Source: Candidatus Latescibacterota bacterium (GTDB lineage: Bacteria; Latescibacterota; UBA2968). Taken from it: a DNA stretch of 64,000 bases. The stretch is from the NCBI GenBank assembly GCA_022821275.1, contig JAJEDY010000001.1:1-64000 (forward strand), given 5' to 3'. Shown here in pieces: positions 8,418 through 17,424 of the stretch; positions within the stretch are counted from its first letter, which is position 1; each line of letters begins with the position of its first letter. The position numbers were made by a program, and so were the translations under genes. The notes beneath the pieces were generated by a model. It did no database searches. It was not told the origin of the DNA and saw only the letters and a list, made by a program, of their open reading frames with translations.

Positions 8418-9715
8418 GAACCGCGCACCTCTTTAATCTCTTTTTCATGATATTCCTCAACTACCAGATCAAACAAATAGGAAAGTGCAGCCACATACGT
8501 CCCGCCATCTTCTTCCTCGCCAGCCTCTCTGAGACGCGTCACGGGTTTATGCAACACTTTATTCATAAAACGGCGCATCAAATTGGTAATTTGAGCGCGT
8601 TGATCTTCTGAAAATTCACTGAGCTTGGCCTGAGCGAGTTCCGAATCCATAAAAGATTGAAAATGTCCACGCAGCGCCACAATTGCGGGAACGACCTCAA
8701 GAGAATTTATCCACGCAGAGAAATTATCCACCTCTTCCTTTATGATTGCTCTGACTTTATCCGCTTCAACCTGTCGCTTTTCCAAATTCGCACCAACAAC
8801 AGACTCCAGGTCGTCGAGATCGTACAAAAACACATTGTACAGGTCGCCAACTGCTGGATCGATATCGCGCGGCATGGCAATATCGATCAAGAACATCGAG
8901 CGATTATTGCGCTTTTGCATCGCCGCTGCCACATGGGGGCGTTCCAGAACATAAGTTTCCGCGCTCGTAGAACTGATCACAACATCTGCGTTGTGCAAAT
9001 TGCCTATCCCGTCGTCCCATGAAATGGCGCGACCGCCCACGCGCCCTGCCAGATCTTGCGCCCGCGCTAATGTCCGACTCGTCACCTGCAAAGACTTCAC
9101 CCCATTGTCGGCGAGATGACGTGCCGTCAATTCACTCATCTCGCCAGCACCGAGCACCAGGGCGGTATGCCCTTCGAGATTGCCGAAAATTTTCTTTGCG
9201 AGTTCCACCGCGGCAAAACTGACAGAAACTGCGCCCGTTGCAATCTCCGTTTCCGTGCGCGCCCGCTTTGAAACTTCGGTCGCAGCGCGAAATAAGCGAT
9301 TCAGCACGGTCTTACTCGTTCCCATAGATAGTGCAGCAGCGCCGGCATCTTTCACCTGACCGGCAATTTGTGGCTCGCCCATTACCATAGAATCCAAACC
9401 ACAGGCGACCCCAAAAAGATGGCGCGCAGCTTCCGTATCGCGATAGACAAATAGGTGCTGCCCCAATGCGTCGGCGTCCAATCCACTTTGCTCGCTCCAC
9501 CCCGCGATTACAGCCGCGCGAGCAGCGTGAATATCCGTTGCAATACAATAGACTTCCGAGCGATTGCACGTCGATAAAACCGCGCATTCGGCGATTTCGG
9601 GCACACTGGAAAAGTATTGCAGAACCGCATCCAGAGCCTGGGGCAATACCGCGACCCCATCCCGGATTTCAACAGGTGCCGTGCGATAACTCAGCCCAAT
9701 TACGACGAGAGACAT
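8414..9715 (-). CDS. hemA: Glutamyl-tRNA reductase
   Basis: First step of the C5 pathway: reduces glutamyl-tRNA(Glu) to glutamate-1-semialdehyde with NADPH. The 433 residues show GLSYRTAPVEIRD, the catalytic Cys in LSTCNRSEVY, the GEPQIAGQVKDA segment, an NADPH Rossmann motif VLGAGEMSELTARHLADNG and the C-terminal dimerisation helix. It overlaps the upstream precorrin-2 dehydrogenase gene by 16 bases and hemC by four. The tetrapyrrole operon has no hemB or hemL in this window, so these must be elsewhere. Confidence 0.96.
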   Translation of the reverse strand: MSLVVIGLSYRTAPVEIRDGVAVLPQALDAVLQYFSSVPEIAECAVLSTCNRSEVYCIATDIHAARAAVIAGWSEQSGLDADALGQHLFVYRDTEAARHLFGVACGLDSMVMGEPQIAGQVKDAGAAALSMGTSKTVLNRLFRAATEVSKRARTETEIATGAVSVSFAAVELAKKIFGNLEGHTALVLGAGEMSELTARHLADNGVKSLQVTSRTLARAQDLAGRVGGRAISWDDGIGNLHNADVVISSTSAETYVLERPHVAAAMQKRNNRSMFLIDIAMPRDIDPAVGDLYNVFLYDLDDLESVVGANLEKRQVEADKVRAIIKEEVDNFSAWINSLEVVPAIVALRGHFQSFMDSELAQAKLSEFSEDQRAQITNLMRRFMNKVLHKPVTRLREAGEEEDGGTYVAALSYLFDLVVEEYHEKEIKEVRGS

Positions 9716-10329
9716 ACTTCAATCCGCTCCTCAATTTCAGTCCATTTTCCCTGGCGCGCCAGGGAAAGCGTATCATCTGTCACCAACTGTTGCCAGAACG
9801 CTTGACGACGCTCTGGCGCATTGGGGAATCGCGCATAAACTCTGCGCCTTAAATCTCCCATCATATCCAAAAAACCCACGTGTCCATCTTCTAAAAAAGC
9901 CTCAATTTCTCGGCGCAACAATGCGGCGTATGCAGGGCTGTTGCCCCCTGTGGAAACCGCCACCTGTAAATCGCCCCGCCGCACAACTGCGGGCACAATA
10001 AAATCGCTATCTGTATGTGGGTCTGCGCCACAGAACAAAATCCCTCGACATTTCGCCGCTGTTTGCACCGCCCGATTGACATCTACATGATCAGTCGCGG
10101 CAATCACGAGCGCGCTGCCATCCAAATCGCTCGGCTCAAATGCCCGTTGATAGAGATGGACCACACCTTCATCGGCCAATTTCAAAATGCCCTCGGTCGC
10201 GGTTATACCCACAACCCGAACCCTCGCCCTGGCCTCACACAACCCGCGCACGCGGCGTTCGGCAACGCGCCCCGCTCCTATCACCACGCATAATCTACCT
10301 TCCAATTTCAAAAACACGGGATAACGCAT
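9700..10329 (-). CDS. Precorrin-2 dehydrogenase / sirohydrochlorin ferrochelatase (CysG N-terminal type)
   Basis: A 209-residue stand-alone bifunctional protein of the Met8/CysG-N family. It oxidises precorrin-2 to sirohydrochlorin with NAD+ and can insert iron to give siroheme. The N-terminus has PVFLKLEGRLCVVIGAGRVA with the NAD-binding GAGRVAERR; VIAATDHVDVNRAV and DFIVPAVVRRGDLQVAVSTG follow, then the helical chelatase part with SPAYAALLRREIEAFL. Together with the CobA domain downstream it completes siroheme synthesis from uroporphyrinogen III. Its 3' end overlaps hemA. Confidence 0.9.
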   Translation of the reverse strand: MRYPVFLKLEGRLCVVIGAGRVAERRVRGLCEARARVRVVGITATEGILKLADEGVVHLYQRAFEPSDLDGSALVIAATDHVDVNRAVQTAAKCRGILFCGADPHTDSDFIVPAVVRRGDLQVAVSTGGNSPAYAALLRREIEAFLEDGHVGFLDMMGDLRRRVYARFPNAPERRQAFWQQLVTDDTLSLARQGKWTEIEERIEVCLSS

Positions 10330-10332
10330 GGC

Positions 10333-11157
10333 TTAAGGTCCTAAATTATGGGGGCCAGAAAAAAGAATGCCGATCACGGGAAATGCCAGAATCACGAGGA
10401 CAAAACCCATAATAGACAGAAATGCAGCTCGCTTCCCCTGCCAGCCACCACACCACCGTGCGACGACATTGCCCGCATAAATAACCCAGGCAATCAAAAC
10501 GGGTAAAAATACTGGCTCGCGCCAAATAGAAAACTGTGAAAGGTGTTGAAAAGCCCATACCGAACTGGCAATCGTACCGCCCGTCAAAAAGACAAAACCA
10601 AAGGTGGCTGCGCGGTTATTAATCTGGTTCAGCACCTCGAGTGAAGGCAGGCGAGAATAAAAAAAACCCAAATGCTTGGCCTGAATTTCGCTTAAAAGCA
10701 TCAGATACATCACACCCCCAACACAGGAAATCGCAAAAGCCGTGTACGCAAGGCCATAAGCCAGCACATGCAGTTCAAACCATCCACCGCTATACCCCGT
10801 AACCTGAATATCCCCAGTACCCAGCAATTTTGTAAGCGTCAAAATGTGTAAAACCACCACAATGGGCACAATCAGCACGCCCAAAGATCGATCTCGCGTA
10901 CTCACTTCCAGATAAATATAAACAACCACAACTAACCATGCACACAGCGATGGCAAGACCTGATTGGTCAAAGGCACTTCGCCCGCAGAAATTGTAATAA
11001 CAGCCAACAGCACAGTGTGCATACACCATGCGCCCCATATTCCCCGGGTACTCAAAACGCGCCAGTATGCTCTGGGCTGGTGAAAATGCAAAGCGTAACC
11101 CAGCGCACTGGCGATGTACACCCCTCCTGTTGCAATGAGTAAGATGTCCAAAATCAT
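10333..11157 (-). CDS. HemX/CcsA-like polytopic membrane protein
   Basis: A 274-residue protein with about eight hydrophobic segments, in the cytochrome c assembly/HemX superfamily. HemX in Bacillus modulates HemA levels, and CcsA handles heme for cytochrome c maturation. The gene's place directly before the siroheme/hemA/hemC run favours a HemX-like role. The tryptophan-rich WWD heme-binding signature of true CcsA/CcmC proteins is not evident; only scattered Trp residues (SSVWAF, IAWVIYAG) are present. It ends four bases before the precorrin-2 dehydrogenase gene and lies 87 bases after anmK. Confidence 0.72.
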   Translation of the reverse strand: MILDILLIATGGVYIASALGYALHFHQPRAYWRVLSTRGIWGAWCMHTVLLAVITISAGEVPLTNQVLPSLCAWLVVVVYIYLEVSTRDRSLGVLIVPIVVVLHILTLTKLLGTGDIQVTGYSGGWFELHVLAYGLAYTAFAISCVGGVMYLMLLSEIQAKHLGFFYSRLPSLEVLNQINNRAATFGFVFLTGGTIASSVWAFQHLSQFSIWREPVFLPVLIAWVIYAGNVVARWCGGWQGKRAAFLSIMGFVLVILAFPVIGILFSGPHNLGP

Positions 11158-11244
11158 AGCCTTTTCCTCGAATCATCCGCGCCCAAACCAGCAATATAAC
11201 AAAAATATACGCAACGGGGTACAACTGCGCCAGTATCCATCAGT

Positions 11245-12405
11245 TTAACATCGTTCATACGGATAGGGAGACGGCTCTCTCCCCGGTGTAATAGATCCCA
11301 ATACCACCTGTTTATCAGCACCGGTTACGCTTGGCACATTTCCCGGATGCCCATTCAGGGTCTGACAGGCAAGGATCGCAAATGCAATGGCTTCTTTTGC
11401 TTCTGATGCCACTCCCAGATCATCCAATCTCTTGAGCATAATATTTTTCAGAGCCCGATCCAAGAGATCCATCATAAGCGGGTTTTTGGTACCGCCTCCA
11501 CTTACAATCACCTCGTGGATTTCACACCTGGGCAAAACAAATCTTTTCAACCCAAGTACAATGCTTTCCACCGTGAATTGCACTGCCGTACGCAGGATAT
11601 CTTCTCGTTTTCCCTCCCATTCGAGAATTTCCTGAATCATATCGGTCCCAAAATCCTCGCGACCCGTCGATTTGGGAGGTTCCAGGTCCAAAAAGGGATG
11701 CGCCATAAGAACATCCAACAGCCCCTCACACACCTGTCCTTTGCCCGCAATTGCTCCATCCCTATCAAAACTCAGTTTGCCGTGCGTAATCGCCTGCACA
11801 ACCCCATCGACAACCATATTGCCAGGCCCGGTATCAAAAGCAAAAATGTCTGACGTCCCACAGTTTGCGGGCAATATATTGACGTTCGCAATGCCGCCGA
11901 TATTGAGCATCGCACGTCCCATGTACTCAGACCGAAACAACAGATGATCCACCAGCGGAACAAGTGGTGCTCCCTGTCCGCCCACAGCCATATCCCGCGA
12001 CCGAAAATCCGATACGGTCGCGATTCCCGTGCGTTCTGCAATCACCGCGGGATTGCCAATTTGCAGCGTTGATCTCACCTTTTTGTCAGCAACGACAGCA
12101 AGCGTGGGCAAATGGTGAATCGTCTGCCCGTGCGATCCAATTACATCGACTTCTCTCACGCTGACATTGGCCTTCTCGCACACGCGCAGTGCAGCCTCTG
12201 CAAACCACTCTCCAAGCGCGGCATCCATGCGGCATATTGCATCGACCCGCCCATCTTCGCAAAGCGACAAAATCTCCCTTCTGACATTTTTGGGAAAAGG
12301 CACCTCGACATATCCGAGCAGAGACATATCAGATTCGTCGATCTCCACAAGCGCAGCATCCACCCCATCGGCAGAAGTTCCAGACATGAGACCGATTGCT
12401 TTCAC
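11245..12405 (-). CDS. anmK: Anhydro-N-acetylmuramic acid kinase
   Basis: Peptidoglycan recycling enzyme: opens and phosphorylates 1,6-anhydro-MurNAc to MurNAc-6-phosphate using ATP. The 386 residues carry GLMSGTSADGVDAALV near the start, the SHGQTIHH segment with the active-site region, FDTGPGNMVVDG and VSGGGTKN. Length and motif order are normal. Its start is one base from the upstream glycosyltransferase stop, so the two are co-transcribed. A MurNAc-6-P etherase gene is not present in the window. Confidence 0.93.
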   Translation of the reverse strand: MKAIGLMSGTSADGVDAALVEIDESDMSLLGYVEVPFPKNVRREILSLCEDGRVDAICRMDAALGEWFAEAALRVCEKANVSVREVDVIGSHGQTIHHLPTLAVVADKKVRSTLQIGNPAVIAERTGIATVSDFRSRDMAVGGQGAPLVPLVDHLLFRSEYMGRAMLNIGGIANVNILPANCGTSDIFAFDTGPGNMVVDGVVQAITHGKLSFDRDGAIAGKGQVCEGLLDVLMAHPFLDLEPPKSTGREDFGTDMIQEILEWEGKREDILRTAVQFTVESIVLGLKRFVLPRCEIHEVIVSGGGTKNPLMMDLLDRALKNIMLKRLDDLGVASEAKEAIAFAILACQTLNGHPGNVPSVTGADKQVVLGSITPGREPSPYPYERC

Positions 12406-12406
12406 A

Positions 12407-13492
12407 TCACGCTCCTATCTCACGAACGGTTTTGACACCGCGAATAAAATAGTGATAAACTACTGATCCCTTGAAAAATCGCCGTTCTACCTCACCATCC
12501 CCCACACTTCTGAACCGCTGGGCTTCTCGCCGCCGCCGCCAAATATTGAACGGATGTAGCAACACCCATAAAAGGCCAGCTATTGCCGCAACGGGATGCT
12601 TCCAATTGCCCTTTAGCAGCAATCCCAGATTTGCCAGTTCCATAGCGGCCCGAACCGGAAACTTATATAATAGCCGCGAAAGGGAAAAGTTTTTTAATAT
12701 CATCACGAGTTGATTGCGGTGATTCAAATACGCTTTCTTATAGCTCTCTCCGCCCAGAGTAAAGCCACCGTAGTGATAGACGAGAGAATCGGGCACATAG
12801 ACGATGCGATACCCCGCAAGGTGAAACCGCCAGGACAAATCGATCTCTTCCATTTGCATTACAAAGCCCTCGTCGATCAGCCCTGTTTTTTCGAGACAAT
12901 TCATACGCAAAAACATAGCCCCTCCAATAGCCCAAAAAATATCGCGAGAGTGATTGTATTGCCCCACATCTTCTTCGACAAACTCAAATATCCTGCCCTG
13001 ACAGAATGTAAATCCCCACTTGTCCATCAACCCACCTGCAGCCCCACCATAATCAAACATTTTGCGATTCTGCAACGACCGCACCCTGGACTGACACGCC
13101 CCGACTTCGGGATCGGATTTCAGGGCATCAATCAGTGGCGGCAACCACCCTTCGCCCACCTCCACATCCGAATTTAACAACATCGCATACGCGCCCTTTG
13201 CAACCTCTAATCCCCGGTTGCACCCGGCGCCCATCCCCTTGCTCGGCTTCCCATGTCCCCCACCCGTTTTCACAATGCGAATATCCGGAAACTTTTCCAA
13301 TGCCCTATCCAGGCTGCCATCGGGATAGGGCTGATCATCTGCTACAATAACTTCAAAAGGAACTTCCAATGTCCGCGCATAGACAAATTCCAGACACTCG
13401 GAAAGAATATCTCCCAAATAATGGGGAATGATAATTGAGACCAGCGGTTTATTATTCTCTTCCATCTGAAAATCTCTGGCTTCCTCTATCAA
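12407..13492 (-). CDS. Family 2 glycosyltransferase
   Basis: A 361-residue GT-A fold glycosyltransferase. LVSIIIPHYLGDILSECLE opens the nucleotide-sugar domain; LLNSDVEVGEGWL contains the DVE variant of the DxD metal motif; the acceptor part has FDYGGAAGG and MQMEEIDLSWRFHLAGYRI, like rhamnosyltransferase-type GT2 enzymes. A C-terminal amphipathic/hydrophobic stretch (about 270-320) suggests membrane association. The TTG at 13492 overlaps the previous gene by four bases and has GAGG seven bases upstream; an ATG at 13465 is the alternative. Role likely in cell-surface glycan assembly. Confidence 0.85.
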   Translation of the reverse strand: MIEEARDFQMEENNKPLVSIIIPHYLGDILSECLEFVYARTLEVPFEVIVADDQPYPDGSLDRALEKFPDIRIVKTGGGHGKPSKGMGAGCNRGLEVAKGAYAMLLNSDVEVGEGWLPPLIDALKSDPEVGACQSRVRSLQNRKMFDYGGAAGGLMDKWGFTFCQGRIFEFVEEDVGQYNHSRDIFWAIGGAMFLRMNCLEKTGLIDEGFVMQMEEIDLSWRFHLAGYRIVYVPDSLVYHYGGFTLGGESYKKAYLNHRNQLVMILKNFSLSRLLYKFPVRAAMELANLGLLLKGNWKHPVAAIAGLLWVLLHPFNIWRRRREAQRFRSVGDGEVERRFFKGSVVYHYFIRGVKTVREIGA

Positions 13493-14565
13493 AACGCCAC
13501 CTCTACACCCAATTCCTCAGCCGCTTTTTCCAAACTTTCCACATGGGTTTTATGCAGCGGAATTCCCGTCTTTTCCCATGCAGCCTTTTTAAGCCACTCG
13601 ATCTCACCGGGCACGTAAATGCGATCCACCCCTTCTTTTGGGCGAGAAGCCCGAATCGTCTGAATCATCCGATCAACTTCCCGTTTAAAATCCGATACAT
13701 CGCAAAATGTCTCGATCTTGATTGCCTGAAAAAAGTGACTGGCCCGCCGCTGACCCTGATATTCATCTTCCCGATTCACCGTAGCCAGGCCAAAAGGCAG
13801 AATACCGCTCAAAACATCCATCACGACATTTAGTCCCGATCCCTTCGCGCCACCAGGCGCTACCAGCGCGTGCGCACGATTGGGATCATCCGTCACCTGC
13901 CCCTCCTCATCTAACACCCATTCACCATCTAATTTTTTTCCGTACAAACGCATAGTGCCCACCCGCCCCCAGGCGGATCGCCCCGTCGCCATATCCAGCA
14001 CAATGGGATATTCCCGATCTGCCGGAATCGCATAACCCAGCGCGTGATTGCCCATCAATCGATCTATCCCGCCATAAGGCGCCACACCTCGACTGCTGCT
14101 CGACACGCAAAAACCGATCATATCCCATTCCAATGCCATCGTCGCATAACAGGCCGCTGCGCCGTAGTGCCGGCTGTTTATAACTGTTGTCGCCGCAATC
14201 CCCAGATCATTCGCTTTTGCAATTGCCAGTTGCATCGCGCGATAAGAGGCCAGATGTCCCAAACACCCATCGCCATCTACCGTTGCCGACGCGGGACCTT
14301 CGCGAACAACGCGAATTTCGGGTTTTGGATTTGTATGACCAGTTTGAATGCGCTTTAAGTAACCCGGCAGAGCACGCGTACCGTGTGAGTGAACCCCGCG
14401 TACATCTGTCTCAACTTGCAAATCGGCCATCAACTGCGCATCTGCCCTCGGCACACCAACTGCTTCATAAAGCCGTTGCGCCGTCTCTCTCAAATCGCGA
14501 ACCTGAATCAACCGCTCCTGTTCTCTCGCCTCTATCGGCACAATACCATTCACGAGTTCATGCAT
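13489..14565 (-). CDS. Malate/L-lactate/ureidoglycolate dehydrogenase family (Ldh_2) oxidoreductase
   Basis: A 358-residue NAD(P)-dependent 2-hydroxyacid dehydrogenase of the family without a classical Rossmann fold (YlbC/MdhII/AllD type). Markers are TDVRGVHSHGTRALPGYL with the catalytic His, VINSRHYGAAACYATMAL, MGNHALGYAIPADREYPIVL and APGGAKGSGLNVVMDVLSG. The ATG at 14565 is chosen because GGAGG lies five bases upstream; the in-frame TTG at 14577 would sit on that site. First gene of the long minus-strand run leading to the heme genes; divergent from the flavoprotein gene at 14707. Substrate not assignable. Confidence 0.88.
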   Translation of the reverse strand: MHELVNGIVPIEAREQERLIQVRDLRETAQRLYEAVGVPRADAQLMADLQVETDVRGVHSHGTRALPGYLKRIQTGHTNPKPEIRVVREGPASATVDGDGCLGHLASYRAMQLAIAKANDLGIAATTVINSRHYGAAACYATMALEWDMIGFCVSSSSRGVAPYGGIDRLMGNHALGYAIPADREYPIVLDMATGRSAWGRVGTMRLYGKKLDGEWVLDEEGQVTDDPNRAHALVAPGGAKGSGLNVVMDVLSGILPFGLATVNREDEYQGQRRASHFFQAIKIETFCDVSDFKREVDRMIQTIRASRPKEGVDRIYVPGEIEWLKKAAWEKTGIPLHKTHVESLEKAAEELGVEVAF

Positions 14566-14706
14566 AAAAACCTCCAAACTCCTTGCTCAAATCCAAGAGA
14601 CATTTTAAGTTGTCAGCACACCCAATCGTTCTCTAAAAAGCAAAAGGGGAAACGCCAGAGGGACTGGGTCGTCTTAATTTTACATCTTACTTCTGAGGAA
14701 ACCACC

Positions 14707-16086
14707 ATGGATTACGATGTCATCGTCATAGGCGGCGGAAGTGCGGGGTACGCCGCTGCACGCACGGCACAGGAACTCGGCGCAAAAGTTGCCATTATCG
14801 ACAAAGGGCCTCTCGGTGGTCTGTGCATCTTGCGCGGCTGCATGCCCACCAAAACCATTCTGCGCTCATCCGAAATCATGTCCCTGATGCGCCGCGCAAA
14901 AGAATTTGGCCTGCGCGCGTCTAATTTGCGCGCAAATCTCGACGAAATCAACGACCGCAAACGCGCACTCGTCAGTGAATTTGCAAATTATCGCATCGAG
15001 CAACTTCGCAATCCGCGATTTACGCTCATAAACGGCACGGCGCAGTTTGTCAATCGCAACACCATCGCAGTGGAAAAACAAAATATCACCGCGCGCAGTT
15101 TCATCATCAGCACGGGATCAACCGTATCCGACATCGCCATTCCAGGCTTAAAAGAAGTGGGCTATATCACCAGCGATGAAGCACTTGAACTGCGGGAATT
15201 GCCAGAATCGATGATCGTCTTAGGCGGCGGACCTGTCGCGACGGAATTTGCGCAATTCTTCTGCCGCCTGGGAACGCACACCACACTCATTCAACGCAGC
15301 CACCACATCTTCAGCAGCACAGACGAAGATCTCGCGCGTCCGGTGGAAGCCCGCTTCAGAGAAGAAGGCATGAAAGTCTTTACCGATACGCGATTGCAAA
15401 AATTCACGACCAAAAACAATGCCAAAATCGCCCACTTTCACCACAAGAGCAAACCCCGTCGCGCTTCGGCAGACATAATCCTCCATGCATTGGGACGCGT
15501 ACCTGCCATCCAATCGCTCGCACTCGAAAATGCCGGCGTAAACGTCGAGCGCGGATGCATTCTCGTGGATCATCACATGCGTACTACCGCACCCAATATT
15601 TACGCTGCGGGCGATTGCACGGGACTATACGAAATCGTACACATCGCCGTCCAGCAAGGCGAGATAGCCGGTCACAACGCCGTTGATGGAACCCAAAACC
15701 AGCGCATCGACTACAGGCTCAAAGCCGAAGTGGTCTTCACCGATCCGCAATTTGCATCTGTGGGCCTCACAGAAAAAGAATGCCGCGATCAAAACATCCC
15801 CTATCGCGTTGCGTCCTATCCCTTTGATGACCACGGCAAATCCATGGTCCTGGGGGAACTCCATGGATTTGTCAAAATCCTATGCCATCCCGATACAGGC
15901 GAAATCATCGGTGGACATATCGTAGGGCCTGAAGCCGGCGAACTCTTTCACGAACTCATCGCCATCATGCACTTCCGCGGCACAGTACACGACCTCATGC
16001 ACATCCCCCATTATCACCCCACACTATCGGAAATTCTCACCTATCCGGCAGAAGACCTCGTTGAAGAAATTCATTCCTCGCGGTGA
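14707..16086 (+). CDS. FAD-dependent pyridine nucleotide-disulfide oxidoreductase (dihydrolipoamide dehydrogenase/mercuric reductase-like)
   Basis: A 459-residue class I disulfide reductase. The N-terminal FAD motif VIGGGSAGYAAARTAQELGA is followed by the redox-active CILRGC pair in a GGLCILRGCMPTK context. A second dinucleotide motif lies at VLGGGPVATEFAQFF, the FAD-binding NIYAAGDCTGLYEIVH segment follows, and the C-terminal HPTLSE holds the catalytic His-Glu pair. All residues for thiol-disulfide chemistry are kept. No lipoyl-complex or mer genes are nearby, so the electron acceptor is unknown. The ATG at 14707 follows GAGGA; a longer upstream frame is not supported. Its end overlaps the convergent MFS gene by 16 bases. 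Confidence 0.88.
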   Translation: MDYDVIVIGGGSAGYAAARTAQELGAKVAIIDKGPLGGLCILRGCMPTKTILRSSEIMSLMRRAKEFGLRASNLRANLDEINDRKRALVSEFANYRIEQLRNPRFTLINGTAQFVNRNTIAVEKQNITARSFIISTGSTVSDIAIPGLKEVGYITSDEALELRELPESMIVLGGGPVATEFAQFFCRLGTHTTLIQRSHHIFSSTDEDLARPVEARFREEGMKVFTDTRLQKFTTKNNAKIAHFHHKSKPRRASADIILHALGRVPAIQSLALENAGVNVERGCILVDHHMRTTAPNIYAAGDCTGLYEIVHIAVQQGEIAGHNAVDGTQNQRIDYRLKAEVVFTDPQFASVGLTEKECRDQNIPYRVASYPFDDHGKSMVLGELHGFVKILCHPDTGEIIGGHIVGPEAGELFHELIAIMHFRGTVHDLMHIPHYHPTLSEILTYPAEDLVEEIHSSR

Positions 16087-17411
16087 ATAACGGGTTTTAA
16101 CTGATAGGCGAGTATCGCGGCAAACGGAATAAATAATAGGGAAATGCGAAACAAATTCTGATAGGAAATCCACGCGACCAGCACCCCGGCCAGCATGGGC
16201 AACAATCCTTGCGGAAACATAAACATATTCATAAAGCTGGTATAGGTTGGCCGTCGATCGGCAGGCGCAATATCGAGGACATACGTCATGCGCCCCGAAT
16301 ACATGCCGCTTTGGGCTGCGCCTGAAAAAATGAACGTAAACGCATACACCACAACCCTCAAATCCACCTCCGTACCCCAGAAATTGAGGAGGTGATTGGG
16401 CACATATACGATACATATCGGAATCAGAATAGACAGTGCGAGTAAGCAGGTACCGTACAAAAACAACGCCTGATTGCCCTTGTAACGCCCCACCCAGGCC
16501 CACGCGACATTTGAAAAAACCGAGCTAAACTGCATAGCGATCACATAAAACCCAATATAAACCGCCCCTATACCCAGACCGGAAATCGCATAAGGCACGT
16601 AAAACGGCCCGCCCATCATGCTAAAGCCCCACAAAAATTGCACCATACACAAACGCCTGAAATTCACATCATCTTTCATCAGGCTCAGACCACTGATCAA
16701 ATAATTTTTCAGAGAAAGCTGTGCGCGCGTGTTCTTTTCAATGGGTTCGCGAATCATGCCAAATGTCAATACAGCCAGCGCGGTGCCCAAACCAGAGAGC
16801 ATAAATAATACCGCGTAATTATTCGGAAACGAGAGGCCACTTTGCGCGCTCAGGATATAGGAAATCAGAACGCCCGCAACCATGGACATCACACCGCCTG
16901 AAAATCGGCGCAGAGCAAAAACTTTAGCCCGATGCGACGCGGGGATCGCCTTGCCCATCAAATCCATCCACGGCACGTTCATCACGCCCATCAGCGACGT
17001 TCCCAAAGCGTAAAATACCATAAATAAAAACAAAAAAAATGCGGGATTCCGCCCGCCAAAAAAAATGGTCATCACGCCCACCAGAATCCACATCGCACTT
17101 CGCGCCATGCCCGCGCCAATCAGCAAGGGCATCTTTCGGGGTTTGGGTTCGATAATCCGAGAGATAAAGACTTGCGGCCAGGCCCAGCCCATTCTCATGA
17201 GCGCTCCCGCCATACCCACCAGAATACTGGATGTGGTCAGTGTTTGCACAAAAGCCGGCATCACCAGATCCGCGCTGATAAACGTGTAGGCCATCATCAC
17301 CATGCCGCCATTGATCACCAGCAACCAGCTATTTCGGCGCGTCTCTCTGTGCGAGCGCCTCGCCGCCACCACATCGCGCAGCGGCGGTCCCCCATGCTGT
17401 GCCATTTCCAT
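16071..17411 (-). CDS. Major facilitator superfamily transporter
   Basis: A 446-residue inner-membrane carrier with about 12 hydrophobic segments. After a polar N-terminus (residues ~1-25) the first helix begins at NSWLLVINGGMVMMAYTF. The loop PASHRAKVFALRRFSGGVMS resembles the conserved cytoplasmic-loop motif of sugar-type MFS proteins. The ATG at 17411 keeps the gene clear of the upstream enolase-superfamily gene (stop at 17425) with AGGA eleven bases upstream. As last gene of the catabolic run it may import the sugar acid or polyol used by the upstream enzymes; that is inference. Confidence 0.82.
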   Translation of the reverse strand: MEMAQHGGPPLRDVVAARRSHRETRRNSWLLVINGGMVMMAYTFISADLVMPAFVQTLTTSSILVGMAGALMRMGWAWPQVFISRIIEPKPRKMPLLIGAGMARSAMWILVGVMTIFFGGRNPAFFLFLFMVFYALGTSLMGVMNVPWMDLMGKAIPASHRAKVFALRRFSGGVMSMVAGVLISYILSAQSGLSFPNNYAVLFMLSGLGTALAVLTFGMIREPIEKNTRAQLSLKNYLISGLSLMKDDVNFRRLCMVQFLWGFSMMGGPFYVPYAISGLGIGAVYIGFYVIAMQFSSVFSNVAWAWVGRYKGNQALFLYGTCLLALSILIPICIVYVPNHLLNFWGTEVDLRVVVYAFTFIFSGAAQSGMYSGRMTYVLDIAPADRRPTYTSFMNMFMFPQGLLPMLAGVLVAWISYQNLFRISLLFIPFAAILAYQLKPVIHREE

Positions 17412-17424
17412 GTTTTTGTATGTC

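Noticed and set aside
14389..14706. N-terminal extension of the flavoprotein gene
   Set aside because: It covers the divergent Ldh_2 gene and intergenic region; the FAD motif and a ribosome site begin at 14707.
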